Assembly (NCBI RefSeq): GCF_001563285.1 | Contig: NZ_CP005188.1 | Coordinates: 1,617,501-1,681,500 of the forward strand | DNA length: 64,000 nt | Source of the DNA: Sphingobium sp. MI1205 | Lineage (GTDB): Bacteria > Pseudomonadota > Alphaproteobacteria > Sphingomonadales > Sphingomonadaceae | Direction of reading: 5' to 3' | Notes under the pieces: generated by a model | Database searches by the model: none | Told to the model about the DNA's origin: nothing | The model's input: the letters and a program-made list of their open reading frames with translations, nothing else | In this document: piece by piece, positions 45,833-56,300 of the stretch | Layout of the letters: every line of letters starts with the position of its first letter | Numbering within the stretch: the stretch's first letter is position 1 | Made by a program: the position numbers and the translations under genes

Positions 45833-47495
45833 ATTCAGGCTTCATCCCTTCTTTCACCTTCCCGTTCAGACGGATCGCGGCTTCACCTTCGGCAAAGACG
45901 GACGCGGCGCGCCAGGCATAGCGCGCCTCATAACGACGGCCCGCCGCCCACAATGCATCGCCCAGATGCTCGTTGATCGTCACATCGGCCGGCGCGCCTT
46001 GGGCGGCCCGCTCCAGCACCGGCACAGCGGATTCCACATCGCCCGTCACAAACTGCGCCCAACCCAGCGAGTCCGTGATGGAGGCATCTTCGGGTTTCAG
46101 GCTGTTGGCCTTCTTCAGCAGTTCCAGCGCGGTGGCGACATTCTGCCTCCGTTCCACCTGAGCATAACCGAGATAGTTGAGTACCACCGGCTCCTCCGGC
46201 GCGAGTTTGGCTGCCCGCTCCAGCACCACGCGTGCTTCATCCCAACGCTCCGCCTGTTCCAGAGCGCTGCCCTGAAACAGCAGCAGTGCCCAGGGCACAG
46301 CATCGGCTGGGTAACGCTCCTCCGCGGTTCGGAAAGCGTCCGCCGCGCCGCCGAAATCCTTCGCCTGCGCCAGCAACTGCCCCAAGCGGACAAGCCTTTC
46401 GGTATCCGCATTTTCTGCACTGGCAAGGGAGCGGGCGAGCGCTGTCGCGCCAGCGATGTCGCCTGACGCCGCCAGCGCATCGACGAGCGCCGCCTGCCCC
46501 AGCGAGCCGAACCAGCCATCGGAAGCGACTTTGCGCGCCTCAACCGCAGCATGATCGGCATAGCCTGCCTCAGTCAGCAATTGCGCCAATGCCAGCGTGC
46601 TATCGCTTCCTCCGGGATTGGCGAAGCTCGCGATCCGTGCCAGCCTGATCCCCAGCATGCGCGTGCTCTCGTCAGAGGATATATCCGCCGCCAACCGTGC
46701 CAGCAGCCGCCCAAAGCCCTGGGCAGGCGTCAAGGCGCTGCCCACCGCCCCGCCTTTCCGGCTGCGCGCTACGTCAGCACGGGCACGCGCATAGGTGGCC
46801 TGACCCTCGGGAAGCAGCGCCAGAGCCTGCGCCTTCGCGCCTCGCCCTGCCAGCAGAGCGGCGAAGGTGAGCCGGAGTTCCGCCAGGTCCACGGTCCGCA
46901 GCGCGAGCGCGCGGCTGATCGCCGGTTCAGCCTCCGCCAGGTCGCCACGGCCAAGCGCCTGAAGCGCGACATGTTCGTCGATATAGCGCCGCGCTAGGGA
47001 AGCATAGCGATCCGCTGGATCTATTTCCGGCGGTGCAACCTTGCCCTCGCCCACAGCTATCCAACTGCGGACTATGGGAGCAAGGAAACCGAAATTCCCT
47101 TCGCCAACCATGCGGTCTGCGACCTGCCGCGCCTCGCCCCAATCCCTGCGCGCCATCGCATCGCAAAGGAACAGCAGTGTCCCGTCGCGAGGCAACATGC
47201 CATTGCTGTCGAGCAGCTTTGCCGATCGCATTGCCAGCGCCATGTCGCCGCTGATAAGGCCCTGGAGATAGGAGCGACGCGCCACCTCAATGCTCGCGGG
47301 GTCGCTGGCGAGCGCATCACGATAGTTGCGCAGCGCTATCGCCGGCGCGCCGTTACTGTCAGCCAGCCTTCCTCGCGCGTAAGCATGTAGTGCGCTCGTC
47401 CGATCGACCGACGCGCCGGCCGGAAATACCGGCAGCATCGGTAGCATCATGATCAGCAGCAGGCGCCTACATGTTAGGATAGTTGGGGCCTCCAC
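45819..47495 (-). CDS. Exported tetratricopeptide-repeat protein
   Basis: About 558 residues of helical repeats. TPR units are clear in the C-terminal half (WDEARVVLERAAKLAPEEP, VVLNYLGYAQVERRQ, ALELLKKANSLKPED, ASITDSLGWAQF, HLGDALWAAGRRYEARYAW). A signal-like N-terminus CRRLLLIMMLPMLPVFPAGA predicts export to periplasm or outer membrane. The start is uncertain: GTG at 47495 keeps a full signal peptide but overlaps the ETF-QO gene by 29 bp; ATG at 47450 avoids overlap but truncates it. Function unknown; TPR proteins in this position may be scaffolds. Confidence 0.8.
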   Translation of the reverse strand: MEAPTILTCRRLLLIMMLPMLPVFPAGASVDRTSALHAYARGRLADSNGAPAIALRNYRDALASDPASIEVARRSYLQGLISGDMALAMRSAKLLDSNGMLPRDGTLLFLCDAMARRDWGEARQVADRMVGEGNFGFLAPIVRSWIAVGEGKVAPPEIDPADRYASLARRYIDEHVALQALGRGDLAEAEPAISRALALRTVDLAELRLTFAALLAGRGAKAQALALLPEGQATYARARADVARSRKGGAVGSALTPAQGFGRLLARLAADISSDESTRMLGIRLARIASFANPGGSDSTLALAQLLTEAGYADHAAVEARKVASDGWFGSLGQAALVDALAASGDIAGATALARSLASAENADTERLVRLGQLLAQAKDFGGAADAFRTAEERYPADAVPWALLLFQGSALEQAERWDEARVVLERAAKLAPEEPVVLNYLGYAQVERRQNVATALELLKKANSLKPEDASITDSLGWAQFVTGDVESAVPVLERAAQGAPADVTINEHLGDALWAAGRRYEARYAWRAASVFAEGEAAIRLNGKVKEGMKPEYAAP

Positions 47496-49119
47496 CGCCT
47501 TCGGGCACGACCCAGTTGATGTTCTGCGTCGGATCCTTGATATCGCACGTTTTGCAGTGAACGCAGTTCTGCGCATTGATCTGAAAACGCGGATTACCCT
47601 CGTCCTGCCCGACCACTTCATAAACGCCAGCCGGACAATAGCGCTGCGCCGGTTCGTCATAAAGGGGCAGGTTGTAGCTGATGGGAATCGACGGATCCTT
47701 CAGCTGAAGGTGAACCGGCTGGTCCTCCTCATGATTGGTGTTCGACAAGAACACTGACGACAGCCGGTCAAAACTGATGACGCCATCCGGCTTGGGATAG
47801 TCGATCTTGTGCGCGACGTCCTTGCGCCACAGCTTTTCGTTATCCGGCTTGTGCTTCATCGTGAACGGCAGCCCGATCTTCAGCGTGCGCATCCACATGT
47901 CGATGCCCGCCAACAAGGTGCCGATCGTGTTGCCGAACTTGGCCAGCAGCGGCTCGGCGTTCTTGACCAGTTTCAGTTCCTCCGCGACCCAGCTGGAACG
48001 GAGGCGGACCTCGTAATCATCCAGCACGTCACGCGCGCGTTCGTTCTGGATCGCTTCAAAAGCTGCCTCGGCGGCCAGCATGCCCGACTTCATGGCGGTA
48101 TGCGTGCCCTTGATGCGCGGTACGTTAACGAACCCGGCCGAGCAGCCGATCAGCGCGCCGCCGGGGAACACCAATTTGGGCACCGACTGCCAACCGCCTT
48201 CGTTGATGGCGCGCGCGCCATAGGAAACGCGGCGTCCCCCCTCCAGATATTCGCGGATCGCGGGATGCTGCTTCCAGCGCTGAAATTCCTCGAACGGATA
48301 AAGATAGGGGTTGCGGTAACCAAGACCCACGACGAAGCCCAGCGCCACCTGCCCATTGGCCTGATGATAGAGGAAACCGCCGCCATAGGCATCCGACAGC
48401 GGCCAGCCCTGTGTGTGAATCACCAGTCCAGGCTTGTGCTTGGCGGGATCGATGTCCCACAATTCCTTCATGCCAAGGCCATAGACCTGCGGCTCACAGT
48501 CCCTGTCCAACTCGAACTGGCGCTTCAAAATCTTGGTCAGGTGGCCGCGCGCGCCTTCCGCGAAGAAGGTATATTTCGCATGCAGTTCCAGACCTGGCTG
48601 ATAGTCACCCTTGCGATTGCCTTCACGGTCAATGCCCATGTCCCCGGTCGCGACACCCCGCACCGATCCGTCATCATGGTAGAGGATTTCCGCGGCGGCG
48701 AAGCCCGGAAAGATTTCAACACCCAGCCCTTCGGCCTGCTCGGCAAGCCAGCGACAAAGGTTGCCCAGCGATCCGGTATAGGTGCCCTTGTTGTGCATCC
48801 AGCGCGGCGTCGCAATATGCGGCACAGGCAATTTGCCGCGCCTCGTCAGCATCCAGTGCTGATTATCGCGCACCGGCACGTCCGCCAGCGAACATCCCAT
48901 GTCGCGCCAATCGGGCAGCAACTCATCCAGCGCCTTGGGATCGATCACCGCGCCCGACAGAATATGGGCGCCGATTTCCGAACCCTTTTCGAGCACGCAC
49001 ACGGCCAGTTCCTGACCCGTTTCATTGGCCAGTTGCTTCAACCTGATCGCCGCGGACAGCCCCGCCGGTCCCCCGCCGACGATGACGATGTCATAGGGCA
49101 TCGATTCCCGTTCGCTCAT
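47467..49119 (-). CDS. Electron transfer flavoprotein-ubiquinone oxidoreductase
   Basis: Membrane-associated FAD/4Fe-4S enzyme passing electrons from acyl-CoA dehydrogenases via ETF to ubiquinone. FAD motif DIVIVGGGPAGLSAAIRL, substrate/membrane blocks GAHILSGAVIDPKAL and LYHQANGQVALGFVVGL, and C-terminal cluster cysteines in RYCPAGVYEV, NCVHCKTCDIKDP. 550 residues from ATG (MSERESMPYD) with GGAGG just upstream. Fits the fatty-acid and propionate metabolism seen elsewhere in the window. Confidence 0.96.
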   Translation of the reverse strand: MSERESMPYDIVIVGGGPAGLSAAIRLKQLANETGQELAVCVLEKGSEIGAHILSGAVIDPKALDELLPDWRDMGCSLADVPVRDNQHWMLTRRGKLPVPHIATPRWMHNKGTYTGSLGNLCRWLAEQAEGLGVEIFPGFAAAEILYHDDGSVRGVATGDMGIDREGNRKGDYQPGLELHAKYTFFAEGARGHLTKILKRQFELDRDCEPQVYGLGMKELWDIDPAKHKPGLVIHTQGWPLSDAYGGGFLYHQANGQVALGFVVGLGYRNPYLYPFEEFQRWKQHPAIREYLEGGRRVSYGARAINEGGWQSVPKLVFPGGALIGCSAGFVNVPRIKGTHTAMKSGMLAAEAAFEAIQNERARDVLDDYEVRLRSSWVAEELKLVKNAEPLLAKFGNTIGTLLAGIDMWMRTLKIGLPFTMKHKPDNEKLWRKDVAHKIDYPKPDGVISFDRLSSVFLSNTNHEEDQPVHLQLKDPSIPISYNLPLYDEPAQRYCPAGVYEVVGQDEGNPRFQINAQNCVHCKTCDIKDPTQNINWVVPEGGGGPNYPNM

Positions 49120-49248
49120 AATCCCTCCATCGTGGCGCACCGGCCGGTTTCCCACTGCTGTCCGGTGGCCGCATTACTCAAACGATTTACCACTCGTTGC
49201 CGATGAAGATTCTTGACCTCGGCGTCAACCTCTGGCCCTAGAAGATTG

Positions 49249-49971
49249 ATGCGGGGAATAATGCAGGAAGACATGGCGGCCGCCGCCAGCGCCTATCTGG
49301 CCTGGTGGGATAGGGCGGGCGTCGATTGCGCCACCGGCGAGCAGCCGGTGAACTGGCTACGGCCGGCTGCCGCCAGCGCTCCGCCTGCCGCATTGCCTGA
49401 TCCGGCCCCATCGGCAAAGCCTGCCACGCTCGACGCGTTCAAGGCCTGGCTGGCTGATGATCCAGCGCAACCGGAACGCCGCTGGCCCGGCGCGCCGATC
49501 CTACCGCAAGGGGAAGCCAAATCCCGGCTGATGGTCATCACCGACATGCCGGACCCTGCGGATATGGAGGCGGGCTCATTGCTGGCCGACCGCGCAGGGC
49601 GGCTGTTCGACGCCATGCTTTCCGCCATCGGGCTTTCGCGCAACGATATCTACGTGGCGTCGCTTTTTTCCTCGCGGCCACCCGGCGGCATGGTGGAAGC
49701 GACCGATCTCAATACAGCGGCCGACCGCATGCGTACCCACATTTCCTTGGCCATGCCCGACAGGCTGTTGATCATGGGCGACCGGACGATCCGTGCCTTC
49801 CTTCCTGTACAAGACAGCGCCGGTGTGGATAGTTTACACTTTTTTAACCATGATGGCGGCATAGTGCCTGCCTTTGCCACTTTCCATCCGCGGCTGCTGC
49901 TGGGGCAGCCGGCAGCGAAGGCGGAAAGCTGGCGGACACTGCAACGCCTGGTCGAGGAAATGCATAAGTGA
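49249..49971 (+). CDS. Uracil-DNA glycosylase superfamily protein, degenerate
   Basis: About 240 residues. The C-terminal part follows the family 4/5 UDG layout: LLADRAGRLFDAMLSAIGLS, NDIYVASLFSSRPPGG, PDRLLIMGDRTIRAFL and FHPRLLLGQPAAKAESWRTL. Two things are missing: the catalytic GEAPG-type motif is replaced by ITDMPDPADMEAG, and the four iron-sulfur cysteines of family 4 are absent. It may be inactive on uracil or have another role. An in-frame ATG at 49261 after GGGGA is an equally good start. Its stop overlaps the lytic transglycosylase start (GTGA). Confidence 0.72.
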   Translation: MRGIMQEDMAAAASAYLAWWDRAGVDCATGEQPVNWLRPAAASAPPAALPDPAPSAKPATLDAFKAWLADDPAQPERRWPGAPILPQGEAKSRLMVITDMPDPADMEAGSLLADRAGRLFDAMLSAIGLSRNDIYVASLFSSRPPGGMVEATDLNTAADRMRTHISLAMPDRLLIMGDRTIRAFLPVQDSAGVDSLHFFNHDGGIVPAFATFHPRLLLGQPAAKAESWRTLQRLVEEMHK

Positions 49972-51758
49972 TTTGCGCCGTTATCCGATCATCCTGCCTG
50001 GCCGTGGCAGCCATCAGCGCGACTGCCGCGACGCCCGCGCAAGCGGACAGCGTCACCTCGGTCCCAGCGACTTTCGCGACCGGAGCGCAGTCGCCGCTGC
50101 AGATCAACGACGGGGAGAAGGCGCGATATAACGCTATCTTCGCCGCCCTTTCCGATCAGAAATGGACGGAAGCCAAGGCGATGATCCTATCCCTGGACGG
50201 GCAGGATCCAGTCCGGCCAGTCGCACTTTCCGAACTTTATCTGGCGAAAGATTCGCCTCGCGTGGAATTGTTCGACCTGCTCGAACTCATCAACAAATCG
50301 TCCTGGCTACCCAGCGCCGACCAGCTGTCCCGGCTGGCGCAAAAGCGCGGCGCGACGATTTTGCCTGCCCTGCCCCAGGTGCAGAAAATGGTATGGCTCG
50401 GTTCCGCGCCCCGGCGGGAATATGTTCCCACCACCAGGACTGACCCGCTTGCACAGGCGCTCGTCGGGCAGATCACCGGCTTCATAAAGAATGACGACCC
50501 AGCGGGAGCCGAATCTCTGCTGGCGACGGGAGAGATAGGCCTTACGCCAGAAGGCCTGACCGAAGTGCGCCAGCGCGTCGCATGGGCCTATTATATCGAA
50601 AGCGACGATGCCAACGCACGCCGCATGGCTGCCAGGGCGCTGGATACGCGTACTGGCGGCGACTGGACGGCGCAGGCGCACTGGACTCTCGGCCTTGCAT
50701 CCTGGCGTCAGAATGATTGCGTCGCGGCCGCGCCTGCCTTCGCCAATGTCGCGGCGCTGGCCGGCAATGCCGACATGCGCGCTGCGGGCGCTTACTGGGC
50801 TGCGCGCGCCTACATGGTCTGCGGTCAGGCGGAGAAGGTTCAAAATCTGTTGAAGACCGCCGCGCGTTCGGAAGAAACCTTCTACGGCCTCCTCGCCCGC
50901 GAAACGCTCGGCCTGCCCGTCGGCGGTGCAAAGGTCGCGCCCCGTTTGGGCGCGGCGGACTGGCAACAGCTGAAGAACAGCCCCAACGTCCAGGCCGCCA
51001 TAGCCCTTGCCGCCATTGGCCAGACCGCCAAGGCCGACGAACTCGTTCGCTATCAAGCTCGCATCGGCGGAAGCGGCCAATATGACGCGCTTCTACGACT
51101 CGCGAGTGCGCTCAACCTGCCCGCAACGCAGCTCTGGCTCGCGCATAACGGCCCAGCAGGGAAGCAACCCGACAGCTTTGCCCGTTTTCCCGCGCCCGAT
51201 TGGCGACCGGACGGCGGCTGGCGCGTCGATCCCGCGCTGATCTACGCCCATACGCTTCAGGAATCGGGTTTCCGCAGCGATGTCATCAGCAGCGCGGGCG
51301 CGCGCGGCCTGATGCAGGTGTTGCCCGGAACCGGCAGCGACATGGGACTGTCCTCGCCTGCGCAGCTCTTCGTGCCATCGACCAACATGGAATATGGCCA
51401 GCGCTATCTGGAAAATCTCCGCAATATGAGCGCGACGGGCGGGCTGCTGCCCAAGGTCATGGCCGCCTATAATGCTGGGCCGGCGCCGGTCGAGCGGTGG
51501 AACAGCGAAGTGAAGGACAATGGCGACCCGCTGCTGTTCATGGAATCGCTGCCCTATTATGAAACCCGCGCCTATGTGAACATCGTCATGCGCAACTACT
51601 GGATGTACCAGATCCAGGCAAAGGGCAGCGCAGACTGTCTTACCGGCATGGCACAGGGCATGTGGCCGACCTTCCCCACCGCAAAAGGTACGCGCATGGT
51701 TCGCCTGACCCAGAGGAGCCATTTGACCGCGCCCAGCATTGCGGGCGGCTCCGATTGA
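49968..51758 (+). CDS. Soluble lytic murein transglycosylase, GTG start
   Basis: Periplasmic enzyme that cleaves peptidoglycan glycan strands with 1,6-anhydro product. Signal peptide to about residue 26 (AATPAQA cleavage), a long alpha-superhelical doughnut region, then the Slt catalytic domain: Glu in [26 protein letters not shown], and [13 protein letters not shown]. 596 residues. Overlaps moaB by one base (TGATG). Confidence 0.92.
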   Translation: MICAVIRSSCLAVAAISATAATPAQADSVTSVPATFATGAQSPLQINDGEKARYNAIFAALSDQKWTEAKAMILSLDGQDPVRPVALSELYLAKDSPRVELFDLLELINKSSWLPSADQLSRLAQKRGATILPALPQVQKMVWLGSAPRREYVPTTRTDPLAQALVGQITGFIKNDDPAGAESLLATGEIGLTPEGLTEVRQRVAWAYYIESDDANARRMAARALDTRTGGDWTAQAHWTLGLASWRQNDCVAAAPAFANVAALAGNADMRAAGAYWAARAYMVCGQAEKVQNLLKTAARSEETFYGLLARETLGLPVGGAKVAPRLGAADWQQLKNSPNVQAAIALAAIGQTAKADELVRYQARIGGSGQYDALLRLASALNLPATQLWLAHNGPAGKQPDSFARFPAPDWRPDGGWRVDPALIYAHTLQESGFRSDVISSAGARGLMQVLPGTGSDMGLSSPAQLFVPSTNMEYGQRYLENLRNMSATGGLLPKVMAAYNAGPAPVERWNSEVKDNGDPLLFMESLPYYETRAYVNIVMRNYWMYQIQAKGSADCLTGMAQGMWPTFPTAKGTRMVRLTQRSHLTAPSIAGGSD

Positions 51759-52285
51759 TGCCGATAGATGAAGACCGGACATTTCTGCCGGTTCGTATCG
51801 CGCTGCTGACAGTTTCCGACACGCGCGGCCTGGCGGAAGACCGATCGGGCGACATATTGGCGGAACGGATCACGGGCGCAGGTCATATATTGGCGGCGCG
51901 GCACATCGAACGGGACGACCGCTCCGCCATCGTGGCGCGCCTGCATGCATGGATCGACGACCCGCAGATCGACTGCATTATCACCACAGGTGGCACTGGC
52001 GTAACTGGCCGCGACGTCACGCCCGAAGCGCTCGCGCAAGTGCAGGACAAGGAGATACCGGGCTTCGGCGAACTGTTCCGCTGGCTGAGCTATCAGACGA
52101 TCGGAACCTCAACCATCCAGTCCCGCGCGACGGCCTGCGTGGCCCGTGGCACTTATATCTTCGCGCTTCCTGGATCGACCGGAGCAGTCAGAGACGCCTG
52201 GGACGGCATCCTCGCAAGCCAGCTGGACAGCCGCTTCCGGCCCTGCAATTTCGTCGAACTGATGCCCCGCCTGATGGAACGCTGA
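51758..52285 (+). CDS. moaB: MoaB-type molybdopterin adenylyltransferase-family protein
   Basis: Molybdenum cofactor synthesis protein of the MoaB/MogA fold. [32 protein letters not shown] (MPT-binding) and [14 protein letters not shown] are present. 175 residues, family norm. ATG start overlaps the transglycosylase stop by one base. No other moa genes nearby. Confidence 0.93.
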   Translation: MPIDEDRTFLPVRIALLTVSDTRGLAEDRSGDILAERITGAGHILAARHIERDDRSAIVARLHAWIDDPQIDCIITTGGTGVTGRDVTPEALAQVQDKEIPGFGELFRWLSYQTIGTSTIQSRATACVARGTYIFALPGSTGAVRDAWDGILASQLDSRFRPCNFVELMPRLMER

Positions 52286-52329
52286 ACCCGCCCCCTTGCA
52301 CCTACGTTCTCTTTATGTTCTAGTTCGGC

Positions 52330-53397
52330 ATGGCTGCGGAAAAAGGACGAGGGGCGACCGAGAATGGCGTAAGCCGTCGGTTCAACCTCGCTGAACATAT
52401 TGACGACGGGGACTGGCTCGACGCCATGCATCTCGTCGATGGCGCAACGCCCCGCCGTCGAACCGAAGTGACGGTCGAGCATCCCCGCACGATCATCACC
52501 CGCAACAAATCGCCAGACATTTCCTTTACCCAGTCCATCAACGCTTATCGAGGCTGCGAGCACGGCTGCATCTATTGCTTCGCCCGGCCCACGCACGCAT
52601 ATCATGACCTGTCACCGGGTCTGGATTTTGAAACCCGCTTGTTTGCCAAGCCGGATGCGCCGGACCTGCTAAGGACGGAACTGTCGAAACCGTCACATAG
52701 CGTCTCGCCCATCGCCATGGGAACCAATACCGATCCTTATCAGCCGATCGAACGCGATTGGAAGATCACCAGGCAATGCATTGAAATATTGATGGAATGT
52801 CGTCACCCATTGTTCATCACAACAAAGTCGGACCGGATTTTACGAGACATCGACCTTCTCACCCAAATGGCCAAGGATGGCCTTGTCGCAATCATGATAT
52901 CCGTCACCACGCTCGACCCGAAAGTCGCCCGCACGCTTGAACCGCGTGCCGCTCACCCCCTCCGCCGGGTCGAAGCCATCCGGCATTTGGCGGCGGCAGG
53001 CATACCCGTCGTCGCCAGCGTCTCCCCGATAATTCCAGCGATTACCGATCATGAGATCGAAGCCATAATCGAAACCGTCGCCTCGGCAGGCGCCCGCGAC
53101 GCCACCTTCATCCCTGTCCGCCTTCCCCATGAAGTCGCGCCGCTCTTCCGGGCCTGGCTCCAGGAACATTACCCCGATCGATCGAAAAAGGTCATGCGTA
53201 TCATTCATGAAATCAGGGGAGGCCGCGATAATGATCCAGACTTTGGCACCAGGATGCGAGGCCAGGGAGTGTGGGCTGACCTTATCAGGGCCCGTTTTAT
53301 CAAAGCCCGAAAACGGGCGGGCTTTTCAGGAGAGCGGCTGACGCTGCGGACCGACCTGTTCCGGCCGCCGCCCGGCCCGCAGCTTCAACTCTTCTGA
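52330..53397 (+). CDS. PA0069/Rv2578c-family radical SAM protein
   Basis: Radical-SAM protein of the SplB-like PA0069 family. The 4Fe-4S motif is CEHGCIYCF (CxxxCxxC) after QSINAYRG; GTNTDPYQPIE and FITTKSDRILRDID are family features. 355 residues. The reaction is unknown; it is related by fold to spore photoproduct lyase, so DNA repair is one idea. Its stop codon abuts the dnaE stop (TGA directly followed by TTA), a zero-base convergent gap. Confidence 0.88.
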   Translation: MAAEKGRGATENGVSRRFNLAEHIDDGDWLDAMHLVDGATPRRRTEVTVEHPRTIITRNKSPDISFTQSINAYRGCEHGCIYCFARPTHAYHDLSPGLDFETRLFAKPDAPDLLRTELSKPSHSVSPIAMGTNTDPYQPIERDWKITRQCIEILMECRHPLFITTKSDRILRDIDLLTQMAKDGLVAIMISVTTLDPKVARTLEPRAAHPLRRVEAIRHLAAAGIPVVASVSPIIPAITDHEIEAIIETVASAGARDATFIPVRLPHEVAPLFRAWLQEHYPDRSKKVMRIIHEIRGGRDNDPDFGTRMRGQGVWADLIRARFIKARKRAGFSGERLTLRTDLFRPPPGPQLQLF

Positions 53398-56300
53398 TTA
53401 AGCGGTAGCCGCGACCAACCTGAAACCCGATCGCCGGGTTCGGGCCCGATAGCCGTCTGCCTTGGGTTCCACCCGTTCAAAGCTGTGAATTGCCAATCCG
53501 GGGATCGACGCGATCGCATCCACTTGATCAGCGCCAATGAGATAATCATCGCCCAGGAACAGGCGCGCCGCCTTTTCTCCAGCAATCGGGGCTCGCAGAA
53601 ATACTTCACTCCGACCACCCCTGGCACACGACAGCACCTCCGCCAGCGCCTTGACGCCGACCGGATCCTGAGCATCGATGACCAGTTCCATGCGAGACGC
53701 GCTCGCAAGCTGATGAAACTGCTCGACGCCGCGAATGGTCACTCTGGGCGTCTCTTCGCCCGGCATACGGTCCAATTCGACCATCAAAAGCGCGCAATCG
53801 CCTTCCCGAGCCATGGCCTCGATTGCCTTGCAGGCATCTTCTTCAAAACAGCTCGCCTGAAACTGCCCGCTATTATCGGAGAAGGTCGCGGCGGCGTACC
53901 GTGCGCCGCGCCGGGTTTCGCGCCAGCGCACATCCTCGACCATGGCGGCCATGACTGCATTGACGCGCCCGCCTTCGCCGACCGGTTCGGCACAAATCGC
54001 CCCGTAGCTTTTCGCGCCCCGCGCTTCGGCCAGATGCCGGAAGCGATCTACGGGATGTGCGGAGAAGTAGAATCCGAACGCTTCCTTCTCCTGCGCCATA
54101 CGATCTGCCGTCGACCAGGTCTGGTGCGGTGGAATGCGCACGTCGGCATGAGGGGTTTCCACGTCACCGAACAATCCGCCCTGGCCGCTTTCCCGCGCCT
54201 CCGCAGCGCTGGCCGCCACGCTCAGGACAGTATCGGCGGCCGCATGAACCCCTGCCCGGTCAGCGTGAATGCCGTCAAATGCACCGGCGGCTGCCAGGCT
54301 TTCCAGTTGCCGACGGTTGAGAAGGCGCGGTTCGATGCGGTCGGCGAAATCGTCGAGCGACTTGAACGGGCCGCCTGCTTCCCGCTCTGCGACAAGCTGC
54401 TCCATCGCTTTTTCGCCAACGCCCTTAAGGCCGCCTAGAGCGTAGCGCACGGCAAAGCCCAGACGAGCGTCCTCTCCATCATGCTCGACAGGTTCAACGG
54501 AAAAATCGGCGAGGCTGCGGTTGATGTCTGGCGCGAGGCAAGTAAGGCCCATGCGCCGCATATCATCAACAAAGACCGTCAGCTTGTCCGTCAGATGGAT
54601 GTCGAAAGCCATCGACGCAGCATAGAATTCAGCCGGATAATGCGCCTTTAGCCACGCGGTCTGGTACGCGAGCAAGGCGTAGGCGGCCGCGTGCGACTTG
54701 TTAAAGCCATAGCCGGCAAACTTGTCGATCAAATCGAACAGTTCATTTGCCTTGCTCGCCGGAATTTCGCTCTTGGCACAGCCATCGACGAACCTTGCGC
54801 GCTGCGCGTCCATTTCCGCCTTGATCTTCTTGCCCATCGCGCGACGGAGAAGGTCCGCATCGCCCAAGGAGTAGCCGGCCAAGATTTGCGCAGCCTGCAT
54901 CACCTGTTCCTGATAGACGAAAATGCCGTACGTTTCTTCAAGGATCGGTTTCAGCAATATGTGGGGATATTCGATTTCTTCCTGACCGTTCTTGCGGCGG
55001 CCGAACATCGGAATATTGTCCATCGGACCCGGGCGATACAACGAAACAAGTGCTATGATGTCGCCGAAATTGGTCGGACGAACGGCGGCAAGCGTTTTAC
55101 GCATGCCTTCCGATTCCAACTGGAACACGCCGACCGTGTCACCGCGCTGGAGTAGTTCATAGACGGCCGCATCATCCCAGCCGAGGCCATTGAGATCGAC
55201 TTCCACACCCCGCCCGGCGAGCAACTGCACCGCCTTTTGCAATACGGACAAGGTTTTGAGACCAAGAAAGTCGAACTTCACGAGGCCCGCGCCCTCGACA
55301 TATTTCATGTCGAACTGCGTCACCGGCATGTCCGAGCGGGGATCCCGATAGAGGGGGACAAGCTGCGATAGCGGCCTATCACCGATCACCACGCCTGCGG
55401 CATGGGTCGAACTGTGACGCGGGAAGCCTTCCAGCTTCATCGCATAGTCGATCAGCCGCTTCACCTGCGCATCATTGTCATATTCCGCCCGGAATTCAGC
55501 GACACCATTCAACGAGCGCTCCAGGGTCCAGGGGTCTGTCGGGTGATTGGGAACCAGCTTCGCCAGACGATCGATCTGACCATAACTCATCTGCAGGACG
55601 CGACCCGTATCCTTGAGCACCGCGCGCGCCTTCAGCTTTCCAAACGTAATGATCTGAGCAACATGGTCGGCGCCATATTTTTGCTGCACGTAACGGATAA
55701 CCTCGCCCCGCCGCGTTTCGCAGAAATCGATATCGAAATCGGGCATCGACACGCGTTCGGGATTGAGAAAGCGTTCGAACAGAAGCCCCAGTTGAAGGGG
55801 ATCGAGATCGGTGATGGTCAGTGCCCAGGCGACGACCGAACCAGCGCCAGAACCACGACCCGGTCCAACGGGAATGTCATGTTCTTTCGCCCATTTGATG
55901 AAGTCGGCGACGATCAGGAAATAGCCGGGGAAACCCATCTGTATGATGATGTCGGTCTCGAACTTGAGCCGGTCGAAATAAGGCTGGCGGGCTTCTGCGC
56001 TCGTGATTTCCGCCTTGGCCAGCCGCGCTTCGAGTCCCTCGACCGCCTGTTCACGCAACATCTTGGCCTCGCCTTCGATATCGCCGGCGAGACTTGGCAG
56101 GATCGGCTTGCGCTTCGGCGCGGCGACAGCACAACGCTGGGCTACGACAAGCGTATTCGCCAGCGCCTCTGGCAGGTCGTCGAACAGACGCCTCATCTCT
56201 GCCGCAGGCTTCATCCATGCGTCGGGAGAACTGGTCCGGCGGTCTGGCGTTTCAACATAGGCGCCGTCCGCTATGCACAGCATCACGTCATGCGCCTCAT

